64,000 bases of DNA from Mesorhizobium sp. Pch-S (GTDB taxonomy: Bacteria; Pseudomonadota; Alphaproteobacteria; Rhizobiales; Rhizobiaceae). Below, in pieces: positions 47,011-54,510 of this stretch. The stretch is from positions 2,418,001 to 2,482,000 of the forward strand of contig NZ_CP029562.1 of assembly GCF_004136315.1 (NCBI RefSeq). The letters run 5' to 3'. How positions within the stretch are numbered: the stretch's first letter is position 1; every line of letters begins with the position of its first letter. The notes below the pieces were generated by a model. It had not been told where the DNA came from, ran no database searches, and was given only the letters and a program-made list of their open reading frames with translations. The translations under genes were made by a program, and so were the position numbers.

Positions 47011-47580
47011 ATGTTCATCCAGACCGAGTCGACGCCCAATCCGGCGACACTGAAGTTCCTGCCGGGCAAGGAAGTGCTGCGCGAAGGCACCGCCGACTTC
47101 CGCGACGCCGACGCCGCGCGCGAAGCCTCGCCCTTGGCTGGCCGCCTGTTCGACATTCCGGGCGTGACCGGCGTGTTCTTCGGCTACGACTTCATCACCG
47201 TGACCAAGGACGGTCCCGACTGGCAGCATCTGAAACCGGCGATCCTCGGCGCCATCATGGAGCATTTCATGTCCGGCCAGCCGGTCATGGCCAGCACCGC
47301 TCCATCCACCACCGCCGACGATGAAGGCGAGTTCTACGACAAGGAAGACGCAGAAATCGTCGTCACCATCAAGGAACTGCTCGACACGCGGGTACGGCCA
47401 GCGGTGGCGCAGGACGGCGGCGACATCACCTTCCGTGGTTACGAGAAGGGTACCGTGTTCCTGCATATGAAGGGCGCCTGTGCCGGCTGCCCGTCCTCGA
47501 CCGCCACGCTGAAGCACGGCATCCAGAACCTGCTTCGTCACTTCGTGCCCGAAGTGGAGCATGTCGAACAGGTATCGTAA
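47011..47580 (+). CDS. NifU-like Fe-S cluster scaffold/carrier (Nfu)
   Basis: A 189-residue protein with an N-terminal Nfu_N domain (MFIQTESTPNPATLKFLPG, residues 1-90) and a C-terminal NifU domain (about 115-185) containing the CxxC cluster ligands Cys157 and Cys160 in GACAGCPSS. This is the layout of mitochondrial and alphaproteobacterial Nfu1, which delivers 4Fe-4S clusters to lipoyl synthase and respiratory enzymes. A linker rich in Ala, Thr and Asp joins the domains. It is monocistronic, with its own terminator. Confidence 0.93.
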   Translation: MFIQTESTPNPATLKFLPGKEVLREGTADFRDADAAREASPLAGRLFDIPGVTGVFFGYDFITVTKDGPDWQHLKPAILGAIMEHFMSGQPVMASTAPSTTADDEGEFYDKEDAEIVVTIKELLDTRVRPAVAQDGGDITFRGYEKGTVFLHMKGACAGCPSSTATLKHGIQNLLRHFVPEVEHVEQVS

Positions 47581-47601
47581 GCGCCGACATCTTCGACGTA
47601 C

Positions 47602-47630
47602 AAACCCCGGACACCATCTCGGGGTTTTCC
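47602..47630 (+). terminator. Rho-independent terminator after nfu
   Basis: AAACCCCG (47602-47609) pairs with CGGGGTTT (47620-47627) across a 10-base loop and is followed by TTTTCCTTTT-type sequence, 22 bases after the nfu stop. Confidence 0.8.
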
Positions 47631-47650
47631 TTTTCGAGACCCATCAACAA

Positions 47651-47675
47651 AAAACCGGGCATCATGCCCGGTTTT
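47651..47675. terminator. bidirectional Rho-independent terminator
   Basis: A perfect 10-bp stem AAAACCGGGC / GCCCGGTTTT with an ATCAT loop. On the minus strand it runs into TTTTTTG and would end the L,D-transpeptidase transcript; on the plus strand it is a second barrier after nfu. Confidence 0.85.
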
Positions 47676-47755
47676 CTGTTTGGGACGTCCGTGTTGCCTA
47701 GACGGTCCGCGTACGAAACTTGCTTTGCGCCTTCCTTCGGGGGCAGGCGCTTACA

Positions 47756-48367
47756 TCACATCACGATGACCTTGGCGCCGACTTCAGCGCGGTTGTAGAG
47801 GTCGATAATGTCCTGGTTCATCAGCCGGATGCAGCCCGACGACATCGCCTTGCCGATCGACCACCATTCCGGGGTGCCGTGCAGGCGGTAACCGGTGTCA
47901 CCCTTGTTGAACAGATAGAGGGCGCGTGCGCCGAGCGGGTTCTTCAACCCAGGATCCATGCCGTTGCGGAACTGTGCCAGTTCTGGCTGGCGCTTGATCA
48001 TCTGCGAAGGAGGTGTCCAGGTCGGCCACTCGCGCTTGATGGCGACACGGGCCGTGCCGTTCCACTCGAACCCTTCGCGGCCGACGCCGATGCCGTAGCG
48101 CACCGCTTCGCCTTCCGGCAGCACGAAATACAGGAACTTGTTGCCGGTATCGACGACAATCGTGCCCGGCTTCTCGTTGGTGTCGTAGGCGACGATCTGG
48201 CGATGGAACCTTTGCGGTACCTTTTCGATCGGGATGCGCGGCAGCTGATAGCCCGCGTCGCTGACGCCGCCATAGTCGTTGGAGAAAAGCCGCATCTGGC
48301 CGATGGTGCTACAGCCGGCAAGCGAGGCGGCGAGCGCCGCGACGACAATGGCAGATTTCAAGCGCAT
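47756..48367 (-). CDS. L,D-transpeptidase (YkuD), predicted lipoprotein
   Basis: A 203-residue peptidoglycan cross-linking or lipoprotein-attachment enzyme. The signal MRLKSAIVVAALAASLAGCS has a lipobox with Cys19. The YkuD catalytic domain covers about 60-203; its active-site motif is HGTPEWWSIGKAMSSGCIRL, with His163 and nucleophile Cys179. In alphaproteobacteria these enzymes form 3-3 or 1-3 crosslinks or attach outer-membrane proteins to the wall. It is divergent from cueR across a 234-base gap in which I see no other gene. Confidence 0.93.
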   Translation of the reverse strand: MRLKSAIVVAALAASLAGCSTIGQMRLFSNDYGGVSDAGYQLPRIPIEKVPQRFHRQIVAYDTNEKPGTIVVDTGNKFLYFVLPEGEAVRYGIGVGREGFEWNGTARVAIKREWPTWTPPSQMIKRQPELAQFRNGMDPGLKNPLGARALYLFNKGDTGYRLHGTPEWWSIGKAMSSGCIRLMNQDIIDLYNRAEVGAKVIVM

Positions 48368-48601
48368 GAACAGTTTCTACGCTCCGTCCCGTTGATCCGC
48401 GGCGATTCGATAAAAATCGTTAACGCATTCATGCTGGCATTTCTTTTGCTTGCCAAGCAGCCGATGCTTATATGGAGGGGTGTGTCTGCCGGTAAGGCAC
48501 CGGCTATGGCATTTCGGCAACATCTGCCAAGGGATTATCAAGCAAAAACAAAGGAAGCGGCCTCAAAAACATTCCAACACGGGCCGCCAGAGGACGAGAT
48601 C

Positions 48602-49003
48602 ATGAATATCGGCGATGCTGCCCGTCACTCCGGACTGCCGGCCAAGACCATCCGCTACTATGAAGAAATCGGACTGATCTCTCCCGAGCGTTCGGACAAC
48701 AGCTATCGCGACTATTCGAGCGACGACGTGCACCGGCTCGCATTCCTGAAGCGGGCTCGCAATCTCGGCTTTTCCATCGACGACTGCCGCCAGCTGATGG
48801 CGCTGTACCAGGACCGCGAGCGCGCCAGCCAGGATGTGCGCGCGATCGCCTCGGCGCATGTCTCGGCGATCGAGGAAAAGGTGCGCGAATTGCAATCCAT
48901 GCGGGCGACCCTGAACAAGCTGATCCACGCCTGCCACGGCGACGATCGCCCGGACTGCCCGATCCTGGAAGAGATGGCAGGAGAGTTGGAGACGGTGGAC
49001 TGA
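48602..49003 (+). CDS. cueR: Cu(I)-responsive MerR-family regulator CueR/HmrR
   Basis: A 133-residue MerR-family activator. The N-terminal winged helix (MNIGDAARHSGLPAKTIRYY) is followed by a dimerisation helix and a metal-binding loop with Cys111 and Cys119 (C-x7-C, in CHGDDRPDC), the spacing that distinguishes CueR/HmrR copper sensors from mercury or zinc relatives. Ser76 sits where monovalent-metal sensors have Ser. It probably drives the 19-bp-spacer promoter of copA 9.5 kb away. The frame continues far upstream, but ATG 48602 gives the canonical start. mmcB follows after 38 bases. Confidence 0.93.
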   Translation: MNIGDAARHSGLPAKTIRYYEEIGLISPERSDNSYRDYSSDDVHRLAFLKRARNLGFSIDDCRQLMALYQDRERASQDVRAIASAHVSAIEEKVRELQSMRATLNKLIHACHGDDRPDCPILEEMAGELETVD

Positions 49004-49041
49004 AGGGTTCAAACCGTGAACGGAATCGGGCATGATGGATC

Positions 49042-49542
49042 ATGCCCATCGTTTCACCGTTCTCCCAGAATCCGCTGATCGACGGTCGCCAGTCGGAGCG
49101 CGCCATGCTGGTGCGGCGCGGCGTGCAGCGGCTGCTTACCCAGATGGGCGCGCATGTCCTGCCTGAACTGTCGCTGGCGACCGGGCGGCGCGCCGACCTC
49201 GTCGCGCTCACCCGCCAGGGCGACATCTGGATCATCGAGGTCAAATCCTCGATCGAGGACTTTCGTGTCGACCGCAAATGGCCGGACTACCGGCTGCATT
49301 GCGACCGCTTCTTCTTCGCCACGCACCCAGCCGTGCCGGCCGAGATCTTTCCCGAGGAGTGCGGGTTCATCCTGTCGGACGGCTATGGTGCCGAAATGCT
49401 GCGCGACGCACCGGAACACCGTATCGCCGCGGCCACCCGCAAGGCGCTGATGCTGAGGATCGCGCGGGCCGGGGCTGCCAGGCTGCTGGCCGCCGAACTC
49501 GCCGGCGTTTCCGTGCCGGCGCTGGATGGTGAGAGCGAATAG
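49042..49542 (+). CDS. mmcB: MmcB family DNA repair protein
   Basis: A 166-residue protein with the MmcB core: a restriction-endonuclease-like fold whose GRRADLVALTRQGDIWIIEV with the following KSS supplies the D..ExK metal-binding residues. In Caulobacter, mmcB is DNA-damage induced and protects against mitomycin C; the chemistry is not established. I see no obvious LexA box in the 38-base gap after cueR, and the gene is likely cotranscribed with it. The family call is by sequence resemblance. Confidence 0.85.
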   Translation: MPIVSPFSQNPLIDGRQSERAMLVRRGVQRLLTQMGAHVLPELSLATGRRADLVALTRQGDIWIIEVKSSIEDFRVDRKWPDYRLHCDRFFFATHPAVPAEIFPEECGFILSDGYGAEMLRDAPEHRIAAATRKALMLRIARAGAARLLAAELAGVSVPALDGESE

Positions 49543-49634
49543 CGTCCGCCAGCCCTTCCTGAAAGACCGCTGATTTCCGGTTCCTCTTGTGCCCAATCTT
49601 GACTCTCGTACTCTCTCGTAACATATAAAGTTGC

Positions 49635-50093
49635 ATGAAACGCGACAGTCGACTCTCGGGCGTTCTGCACGTCCTGCTCCACATGGCCGAAGAAAACCGG
49701 CCGATGACCTCGGAACAGCTCTCCAGGACGCTGAGCACCAATCCCGTGGTGATCCGGCGCATCATGGCGGGCCTGCGTGACATGGGCATCGTGCAATCCG
49801 AACGCGGCCATGGCGGCGGCTGGACGATCAGCCGCGACCTCGCCAGCGTCTCGCTGCGCGACGTCTATACCGCGCTCGGCGAGCCGATGGTCTTTGCGCT
49901 CGGCAATCGCCAGGAAATGCCGGACTGCCTGGTGGAGCAGGCGGTCAACGCAGCGCTGGATGACGCGTTCCACGAGGCGGAAGCATTGCTGATCCAGCGC
50001 CTTGGCGAGGTGACGCTGGCCGATCTGGCTGCCGATTTCCACGAGCGCTGGCAGCAAAACAGGACAAGGAAGGCCAACCCCCATGCAGCCTGA
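49635..50093 (+). CDS. Rrf2-family transcriptional regulator with a single cysteine
   Basis: A 152-residue winged-helix regulator: [20 protein letters not shown], then [20 protein letters not shown] (recognition helix region) and [10 protein letters not shown] (wing). Unlike IscR, NsrR or RirA, which have three cysteines for an Fe-S cluster, only Cys98 is present, so it resembles the cluster-free branch that may sense thiol oxidation. It overlaps the flavoprotein gene by 11 bases, so the two are co-translated and it probably controls that gene. Sensing mechanism is inference. Confidence 0.88.
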   Translation: MKRDSRLSGVLHVLLHMAEENRPMTSEQLSRTLSTNPVVIRRIMAGLRDMGIVQSERGHGGGWTISRDLASVSLRDVYTALGEPMVFALGNRQEMPDCLVEQAVNAALDDAFHEAEALLIQRLGEVTLADLAADFHERWQQNRTRKANPHAA

Positions 50094-51021
50094 CGTGCAG
50101 ATGTTTGCAAAACCCTTCGATGCGGTCGTGATCGGCGGCTCCTATGCCGGCCTCTCCGCCGCCATGCAGCTCGCGCGCGGACGCCGCAACGTTGCCGTCA
50201 TCGATGCCGGCAAGCCACGCAACCGCTTCGCCACCGCCTCGCACGGCTTCTTCGGCCAGGATGGCGCCGAGCCGGCACGCATGATCGCTGCCGCGCGCGA
50301 AAAACTCGCCGCCTACCCCAATGTCTATTTCATCGCGGACGAAGCGGTGGATGCCGGCGGACAGGAGGGTGCTTTTGCCGTCACGCTCGCATCGGGGCCG
50401 GTGCTCGAGGCTTCACGCCTGGTCCTGGCCACCGGCATCACCGACATCCTGCCCGCCATGCCCGGGCTGGCCGAGCGCTGGGGCGTCAGCGTGCTGCATT
50501 GTCCCTATTGCCACGGCTACGAATTCGGTGGCGCGCCGCTCGGCGTGCTAGCAACCACGCCGCATTGCGCCGAAAAGGCATTGATGATCACCGAGTGGGG
50601 TCCGACGACACTGTTCCTCAACGGCCAGCCAATGCCCGATGCAGATGTGCTGGCAAAGCTCGCGCGACGCGGCGTCACCATCGAACCGTCACGAATCGAT
50701 CTCCTGGAAGGCAAGGGGCGGACGCTGCAGGCAGTCGTGCTCGCCGATGGCCGCCGGGTCGCCACGACGGCCCTGTACCTGACCCCGCGCACGGTCATGG
50801 CCAGCCCGCTGGCCGAACGGCTGGGCTGCAGCTTCGAAGACGGCTTCTTCGGTCCGATCATCGTGACCGACGGCAAGAAAGCGACGAACGTGGCCGGCGT
50901 CTTTGCAGCCGGCGATGCGGCGCGCGGCATGCACAATGCCACCTGGGCCTCAGCCGATGGCGTCACAGCGGGTGCCGCCGTTCACCACAGCCTGATCTTC
51001 GAAGGTCTGGACGCGGCCTGA
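50083..51021 (+). CDS. thioredoxin-reductase-like FAD flavoprotein with CxxC
   Basis: A 312-residue low-molecular-weight pyridine nucleotide-disulfide oxidoreductase. FAD binding is at [20 protein letters not shown] (14-33), the redox pair is Cys140-Cys143 in [12 protein letters not shown], and the C-terminal FAD contact is [11 protein letters not shown]. The CPYCHGYE context differs from the CATC of housekeeping TrxB and is closer to the CxxCHG group that includes dithiol oxidases such as GliT. The NADPH-binding GxGxxG is not obvious: the segment reads [14 protein letters not shown]. It may therefore be an oxidase or a specialised reductase. It overlaps its Rrf2 regulator. Confidence 0.88.
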   Translation: MQPDVQMFAKPFDAVVIGGSYAGLSAAMQLARGRRNVAVIDAGKPRNRFATASHGFFGQDGAEPARMIAAAREKLAAYPNVYFIADEAVDAGGQEGAFAVTLASGPVLEASRLVLATGITDILPAMPGLAERWGVSVLHCPYCHGYEFGGAPLGVLATTPHCAEKALMITEWGPTTLFLNGQPMPDADVLAKLARRGVTIEPSRIDLLEGKGRTLQAVVLADGRRVATTALYLTPRTVMASPLAERLGCSFEDGFFGPIIVTDGKKATNVAGVFAAGDAARGMHNATWASADGVTAGAAVHHSLIFEGLDAA

Positions 51022-51037
51022 ACCGACATCTGGACCA

Positions 51038-51604
51038 TCAGGCGCCGGCGACGCCGAGCCGTTTGCGGATGGTCGTCATCGCGCGGGAAAACGTCGCGGG
51101 ATCGTCAAAGGCCCGCGCCAGCGTAAGCGCGCCCTGAATGCCGGCGACACATTCTTCGGCCAGTCGCCGGGCTTCTGTCTCCGGCCGGCCCGCTCGCCGT
51201 AACGCGCCGGCCAGGTCCGTCACCCAACGCCCGAAGTAGGATCTGATCTCGGCGGCGAAACGGTCTCGTGCATCGTCCAGTGCAAAGGCACCGACCAGGC
51301 AGACGCGGCTGCCCGAACGAAAGTAGGCATCCGTCGCCGCAAGCATGCGGTCGATGCCTTCCAACGGGTCCTTCGCTTCGCGCAATGGCGAGAAAACCTC
51401 GTCTTCGAACCAGCGATCGATATGCGCCAGCACAGCGGTCGCCATCTCGTCCTTGCCGCCCGGGAAGAAGTTGTAGAGGCTGCCCTTGCCGAGCCCCGTC
51501 GCCTCGGTGATCAGCGACAGGCTGGCGCCGGCGTAGCCATGCGCGCGAAACACTTCGGCAATCGCCGCGATCAGCTCATGCCGGCCAGCCACACCCTTGC
51601 GCAT
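51038..51604 (-). CDS. TetR/AcrR family transcriptional regulator
   Basis: A 188-residue repressor. The N-terminal HTH is GRHELIAAIAEVFRAHGYAG followed by SLSLITEATGLGKGSLYNFF; the C-terminal ligand-binding half is helical, with CLVGAFAL. The ATG at 51604 has little ribosome-binding sequence because a family C repeat abuts it; GTG four codons in is an alternative start. It lies 95 bases downstream of the DUF1348 gene on the same strand and probably represses that unit through the palindrome at 52205-52222. Confidence 0.88.
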   Translation of the reverse strand: MRKGVAGRHELIAAIAEVFRAHGYAGASLSLITEATGLGKGSLYNFFPGGKDEMATAVLAHIDRWFEDEVFSPLREAKDPLEGIDRMLAATDAYFRSGSRVCLVGAFALDDARDRFAAEIRSYFGRWVTDLAGALRRAGRPETEARRLAEECVAGIQGALTLARAFDDPATFSRAMTTIRKRLGVAGA

Positions 51605-51605
51605 T

Positions 51606-51703
51606 CAAAGCATGATCCCGAAACGTTGCAGACTTTTCGGATAATGATCATGCAACAAACAAAGAGATAGAGTGGGCTTCATCCTGATCGTATCCCGCTC
51701 TAG
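51606..51703 (-). repeat. interspersed mosaic repeat, family C
   Basis: It contains AAAGCATGATCCCGAAACG, CTTTTCGG, GATCATGCAACAAACAAAGA and GATAGAGTGGG..CCCGCTCTAG, a pattern familiar from rhizobial intergenic repeats. It lies between the DUF1348 gene and tetR, and its CTA gives the TAG stop codon of the DUF1348 gene. Orientation is arbitrary, as the element is largely made of inverted repeats. Confidence 0.75.
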
Positions 51704-52164
51704 AGCCCGAGATCGCTGAGACCCGGATGATCATCGGGCCTGCGGCCAAGCGGCCAGTGGAACTTGCGCTCCGCCTCGGTGATCGGCAGATCGTTGATCG
51801 ATGCGACGCGCCGGCGCATCAGGCCAGCCTCATCGAACTCCCAGTTCTCGTTGCCGTAGGAGCGGAACCAGTGACCGCTGTCGTCGCGCCATTCATAAGC
51901 GAACCGTACGGCGATGCGGTTCTCGTTCCAGGTCCAGACCTCCTTGATCAGACGATATTCCAGTTCGCGCGCCCATTTGCGCGCAAGGAAGGCAACGATC
52001 TCAGGCCGCCCCCTGACGAATTCGGCGCGGTTCCGCCAGAGGCTGTCCTCGGTATAGGCCAGCGACACCTTCTCGGGATCGCGGCTGTTCCAGGCGTCCT
52101 CGGCCTTGCGCGCCTTCTCGGCAGCGGTCTCGGCGTTGAAAGGCGGCAGTGGCGGACGACTCAT
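51700..52164 (-). CDS. DUF1348 (SnoaL/NTF2-like) family protein
   Basis: A 154-residue protein of the nuclear-transport-factor-2-like fold. Typical DUF1348 residues are [40 protein letters not shown] and [20 protein letters not shown]. Function in the family is unknown; small-molecule binding or detoxification is a reasonable guess from its common association with TetR regulators. I start at ATG 52164 because GGAG stands six bases upstream; other in-frame ATGs are at 52167, 52176 and 52254. Its promoter contains a perfect TetR-type palindrome. Confidence 0.88.
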   Translation of the reverse strand: MSRPPLPPFNAETAAEKARKAEDAWNSRDPEKVSLAYTEDSLWRNRAEFVRGRPEIVAFLARKWARELEYRLIKEVWTWNENRIAVRFAYEWRDDSGHWFRSYGNENWEFDEAGLMRRRVASINDLPITEAERKFHWPLGRRPDDHPGLSDLGL

Positions 52165-52203
52165 CATGATCTCCATCGGCTCGTTGTCAGGTGTTCTGCG
52201 ATA

Positions 52204-52232
52204 CTTGTACCGATCGGTACAAAACAAGTCAA
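52204..52232 (-). promoter_or_regulatory. promoter with perfect 18-bp TetR-type operator
   Basis: TTGTACCGATCGGTACAA (52205-52222) is a perfect palindrome. On the minus strand TTGACT (52227-52232) and TACAAG (52204-52209) form a promoter with a 17-base spacer, so the operator covers the spacer and the -10 region. Repressor binding would block transcription of the DUF1348-tetR unit. Confidence 0.75.
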
Positions 52233-52322
52233 CGGCTCTGGAACTGATTGGCACGCATGAGTCCTTTACGCGTCCCGCATTTTGCGCAATCTCACTGTCG
52301 TTCCGGGGAGGGCGGCTGTTCC

Positions 52323-52781
52323 ATGTTCAATGTCTTGAAACTCACTCCCAAATGGATGGCAGCGGCCATTGTCGGGATTCTGACGGTGACGTCTGCCACG
52401 GAGGGAAATGCCGCGCCTGCCTGCGGTGATCTGACCTTGGCGGGCGAGCGGGCCAGGATGGCCAAACTCCTTGCGGCGACCGGCTATTCCAGTGAACAGA
52501 CCTCATTCCTGACACGCGGCTATCGCGCTGCATTTCATCCTTTTCCCGCCGCATCGATGACACCTGAAGCCAAGACATGCGGGCGAACGGCCATTCAGGC
52601 CTTGGTGCTCAACTGCACCGGCAGCATGTTGAAATCGTCGCTTGCGGAGACATCCGACCCGGACGCGATGAAGACGGCCAGCCATTGGGGCCGAAAGAAG
52701 CTCGCGGTGCGCGAACTGCTCTTCATCGGACTTTTTCATAGCTGCCAGGCCGCCGCTCGCGAACGGTTCGAGAGACGGTGA
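52323..52781 (+). CDS. exported protein of unknown function
   Basis: A 152-residue protein from ATG 52323. The N-terminus [20 protein letters not shown] followed by [13 protein letters not shown] is a plausible Sec signal. The mature part has five cysteines (for example [32 protein letters not shown]), some of which could pair in the periplasm, and no domain I recognise. GGGGAGGG lies about ten bases upstream. The frame extends back to 52248 without signal-like sequence. No neighbour suggests a role. Confidence 0.65.
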   Translation: MFNVLKLTPKWMAAAIVGILTVTSATEGNAAPACGDLTLAGERARMAKLLAATGYSSEQTSFLTRGYRAAFHPFPAASMTPEAKTCGRTAIQALVLNCTGSMLKSSLAETSDPDAMKTASHWGRKKLAVRELLFIGLFHSCQAAARERFERR

Positions 52782-52803
52782 TCCCTCGCCTCGTGCGGTG
52801 GCC

Positions 52804-52904
52804 AGAGCATTTTGTAGCCAAGTGGAATCACTTGGCGTTACAAAAATGCGGCGAAAACAAAACTTAGAGCGTTTCCGCGTTTCCGTGAAAAACGAAAACG
52901 CTCC
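52804..52904 (+). repeat. interspersed mosaic repeat, family B
   Basis: The fullest copy of the family: AGAGCATTTTGTAGCCAAGT, GGAATCACTTGGCGTTACAA, AAATGCGGCGAAAACAAAAC, then TTAGAGCGTTTCCGCG and its inverted partner CGAAAACGCTCCA. CCAAGTGGAATCACTTGG is an internal hairpin, and TTTTGTAGC / GTTACAAAA form an outer arm. It lies between the exported protein gene and the end of the quinone reductase gene. Confidence 0.85.
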
Positions 52905-52916
52905 AGGTACCGGATA

Positions 52917-53891
52917 TCAGGGCCTGATCACCGCCGCACCTATGACCTTGCGGCCCTCCAGGTCATGATGGGCGGTCACGATATCGTCCAACGCGTAAGT
53001 GCGGCTCGGACCGACATCGAGAATGCCGCTGGCGATCGCCTCAAAGAGTTCGTCGGTACTGCGTTCGCGATCGACGCGTCGGGCGGTGTAGACGGGCCGG
53101 ATCGGCCAGGTCACGTACAGTCCCTTCGGCGCCAGCAGGAACGGATCGATCGCCGGCGGGTTGCCGGAAGCCTTGCCGAAGGCGACAAGCGCACCGCGCG
53201 GGCGCAGGCTCTCCAGCGATTTCAGGAACGTGTCCTGGCCGACGGAATCGAACACGGCGGCAACACCTTCACCACCGGTGATCGCCTTGACCTGCTCGAC
53301 GAAGTCTTGCGCGCGATAGTCGATCGTCTCGATGCAGCCGGCAGCGCGCGCGGCGGCTGCCTTTTCGGCGCTTGATACAGTGCCGATGACGCGGATGCCA
53401 AGTGCCTTTGCCCATTGCGCGAACAGCAGGCCGACGCCTCCGGCTGCGCCATGGTAGAGCACGGTGTCGCCCGGATGGAGGGGAACGACATCCTTGAGCA
53501 GCATGCGTGCAGTGACGCCGCGCAGGAAGGAAGCGGCAGCCTGCTCGTCGCTGACGGCTGCTGGAATGCGCACGAGCTGGTCGGCGGGATAGAGACGCAC
53601 CGTCGCATACGCGCCGATCGGACTGTCGGCGTAGACGACGCGATCGCCAACCGCCACGTCTTCGACGCCAGGGCCTATCGCCTCGACGATACCAGCGCCC
53701 TCATTGCCCAACACGGCCGGTAACACAGGCATCTGAAAGGTGCCGCGCCGGAAATAGACCTCGACGAAATTCAGTCCGATCGCCGTATGGCGCACCAGTG
53801 CCTCGCCGGGACCCGGCACAGGCACCTCGATTGGCTCAATCTGCAAAACTTCCGGCGGTCCATACTGGTAAATGCGTGCGGCTCGTTCCAT
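52917..53891 (-). CDS. quinone oxidoreductase (QOR), zinc-free MDR family
   Basis: A 324-residue NADPH:quinone reductase of the medium-chain dehydrogenase superfamily. It starts MERAARIYQYGPPEVLQIEP, has GLNFVEVYFRRG near 52-63 (the QOR substrate-site signature in place of zinc ligands) and the nucleotide-binding HGAAGGVGLLFAQWAKALG near 148-166. It reduces quinones, usually by one electron. ATG 53891 is used; the frame stays open to 54677, but that is the antisense of the AsnC gene. Divergent from the AsnC-type regulator with 111 bases between. Confidence 0.92.
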   Translation of the reverse strand: MERAARIYQYGPPEVLQIEPIEVPVPGPGEALVRHTAIGLNFVEVYFRRGTFQMPVLPAVLGNEGAGIVEAIGPGVEDVAVGDRVVYADSPIGAYATVRLYPADQLVRIPAAVSDEQAAASFLRGVTARMLLKDVVPLHPGDTVLYHGAAGGVGLLFAQWAKALGIRVIGTVSSAEKAAAARAAGCIETIDYRAQDFVEQVKAITGGEGVAAVFDSVGQDTFLKSLESLRPRGALVAFGKASGNPPAIDPFLLAPKGLYVTWPIRPVYTARRVDRERSTDELFEAIASGILDVGPSRTYALDDIVTAHHDLEGRKVIGAAVIRP

Positions 53892-54002
53892 CTCTTGCCT
53901 GCGGCTTTGGTTTCGATCGCAGACTTCTGGACGACGTCGCCGCCGGAATGCGACCGGCAAGATGACGCCCGGCCGGCGGATTGCCGGGGAAAGGACAATG
54001 GG

Positions 54003-54473
54003 ATGGATCTCGCGACACCAGATCTCGACGACATCGACCGGCAGCTGGTCACGCTGCTCAGGCGTGACAGCCGCCAGCCGGTGCTGGGCCTGGCACGCGC
54101 GGTCGGGCTTTCCCGCAGCGCCGTGCAGGATCGCCTGGCACGGCTGAAGCGCCAGGGCGTGATCAAGCGCTTCACCATCGACACGACCGGCCCGGTGGAG
54201 CCAGGTGGAGCCCGCGCTTTCTTTTTCGTGCGCACCGACGGGCGCCCTTGCGGCCGGCTGATCCCGATGGTCGCCGGCTTTCCGGAGGTCGAGAGCTGCG
54301 ATCATGTCTCCGGGCCGATGGACATGGTGTTGAGCGTGCGGGGGCGTGACCTGGCTGCGCTGAGCGCATTGCGCGAACGCATGGTCGCCATTCCAGGCAT
54401 CGCCACCGTCACCGTCGCCCCCGTGCTGAAAAACCATCTCGACAGCCGCGCGATGCTGGCCGAGGCGTCCTGA
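54003..54473 (+). CDS. Lrp/AsnC family transcriptional regulator
   Basis: A 156-residue regulator with an N-terminal HTH (LDDIDRQLVTLLRRDSRQPV then GLSRSAVQDRLARLKRQGVI) and a C-terminal RAM/ligand domain (about 75-145). GGGGAAAGGAC lies upstream of ATG 54003. It is divergent from the quinone reductase gene, whose promoter it could control; I could not find a clear Lrp-type palindrome in the 111-base intergenic region. The ligand is unknown. Confidence 0.9.
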   Translation: MDLATPDLDDIDRQLVTLLRRDSRQPVLGLARAVGLSRSAVQDRLARLKRQGVIKRFTIDTTGPVEPGGARAFFFVRTDGRPCGRLIPMVAGFPEVESCDHVSGPMDMVLSVRGRDLAALSALRERMVAIPGIATVTVAPVLKNHLDSRAMLAEAS

Positions 54474-54510
54474 GCAGTTACCTTCAATTTGGCAGCACCA
54501 TGGACAGACC

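Noticed and set aside
48446..48473. TTGCTT-16-TTATAT as a cueR promoter
   Set aside because: Possible, but both boxes are weak, and it would leave a leader of about 120 bases with no supporting operator, so it is not listed as a feature.
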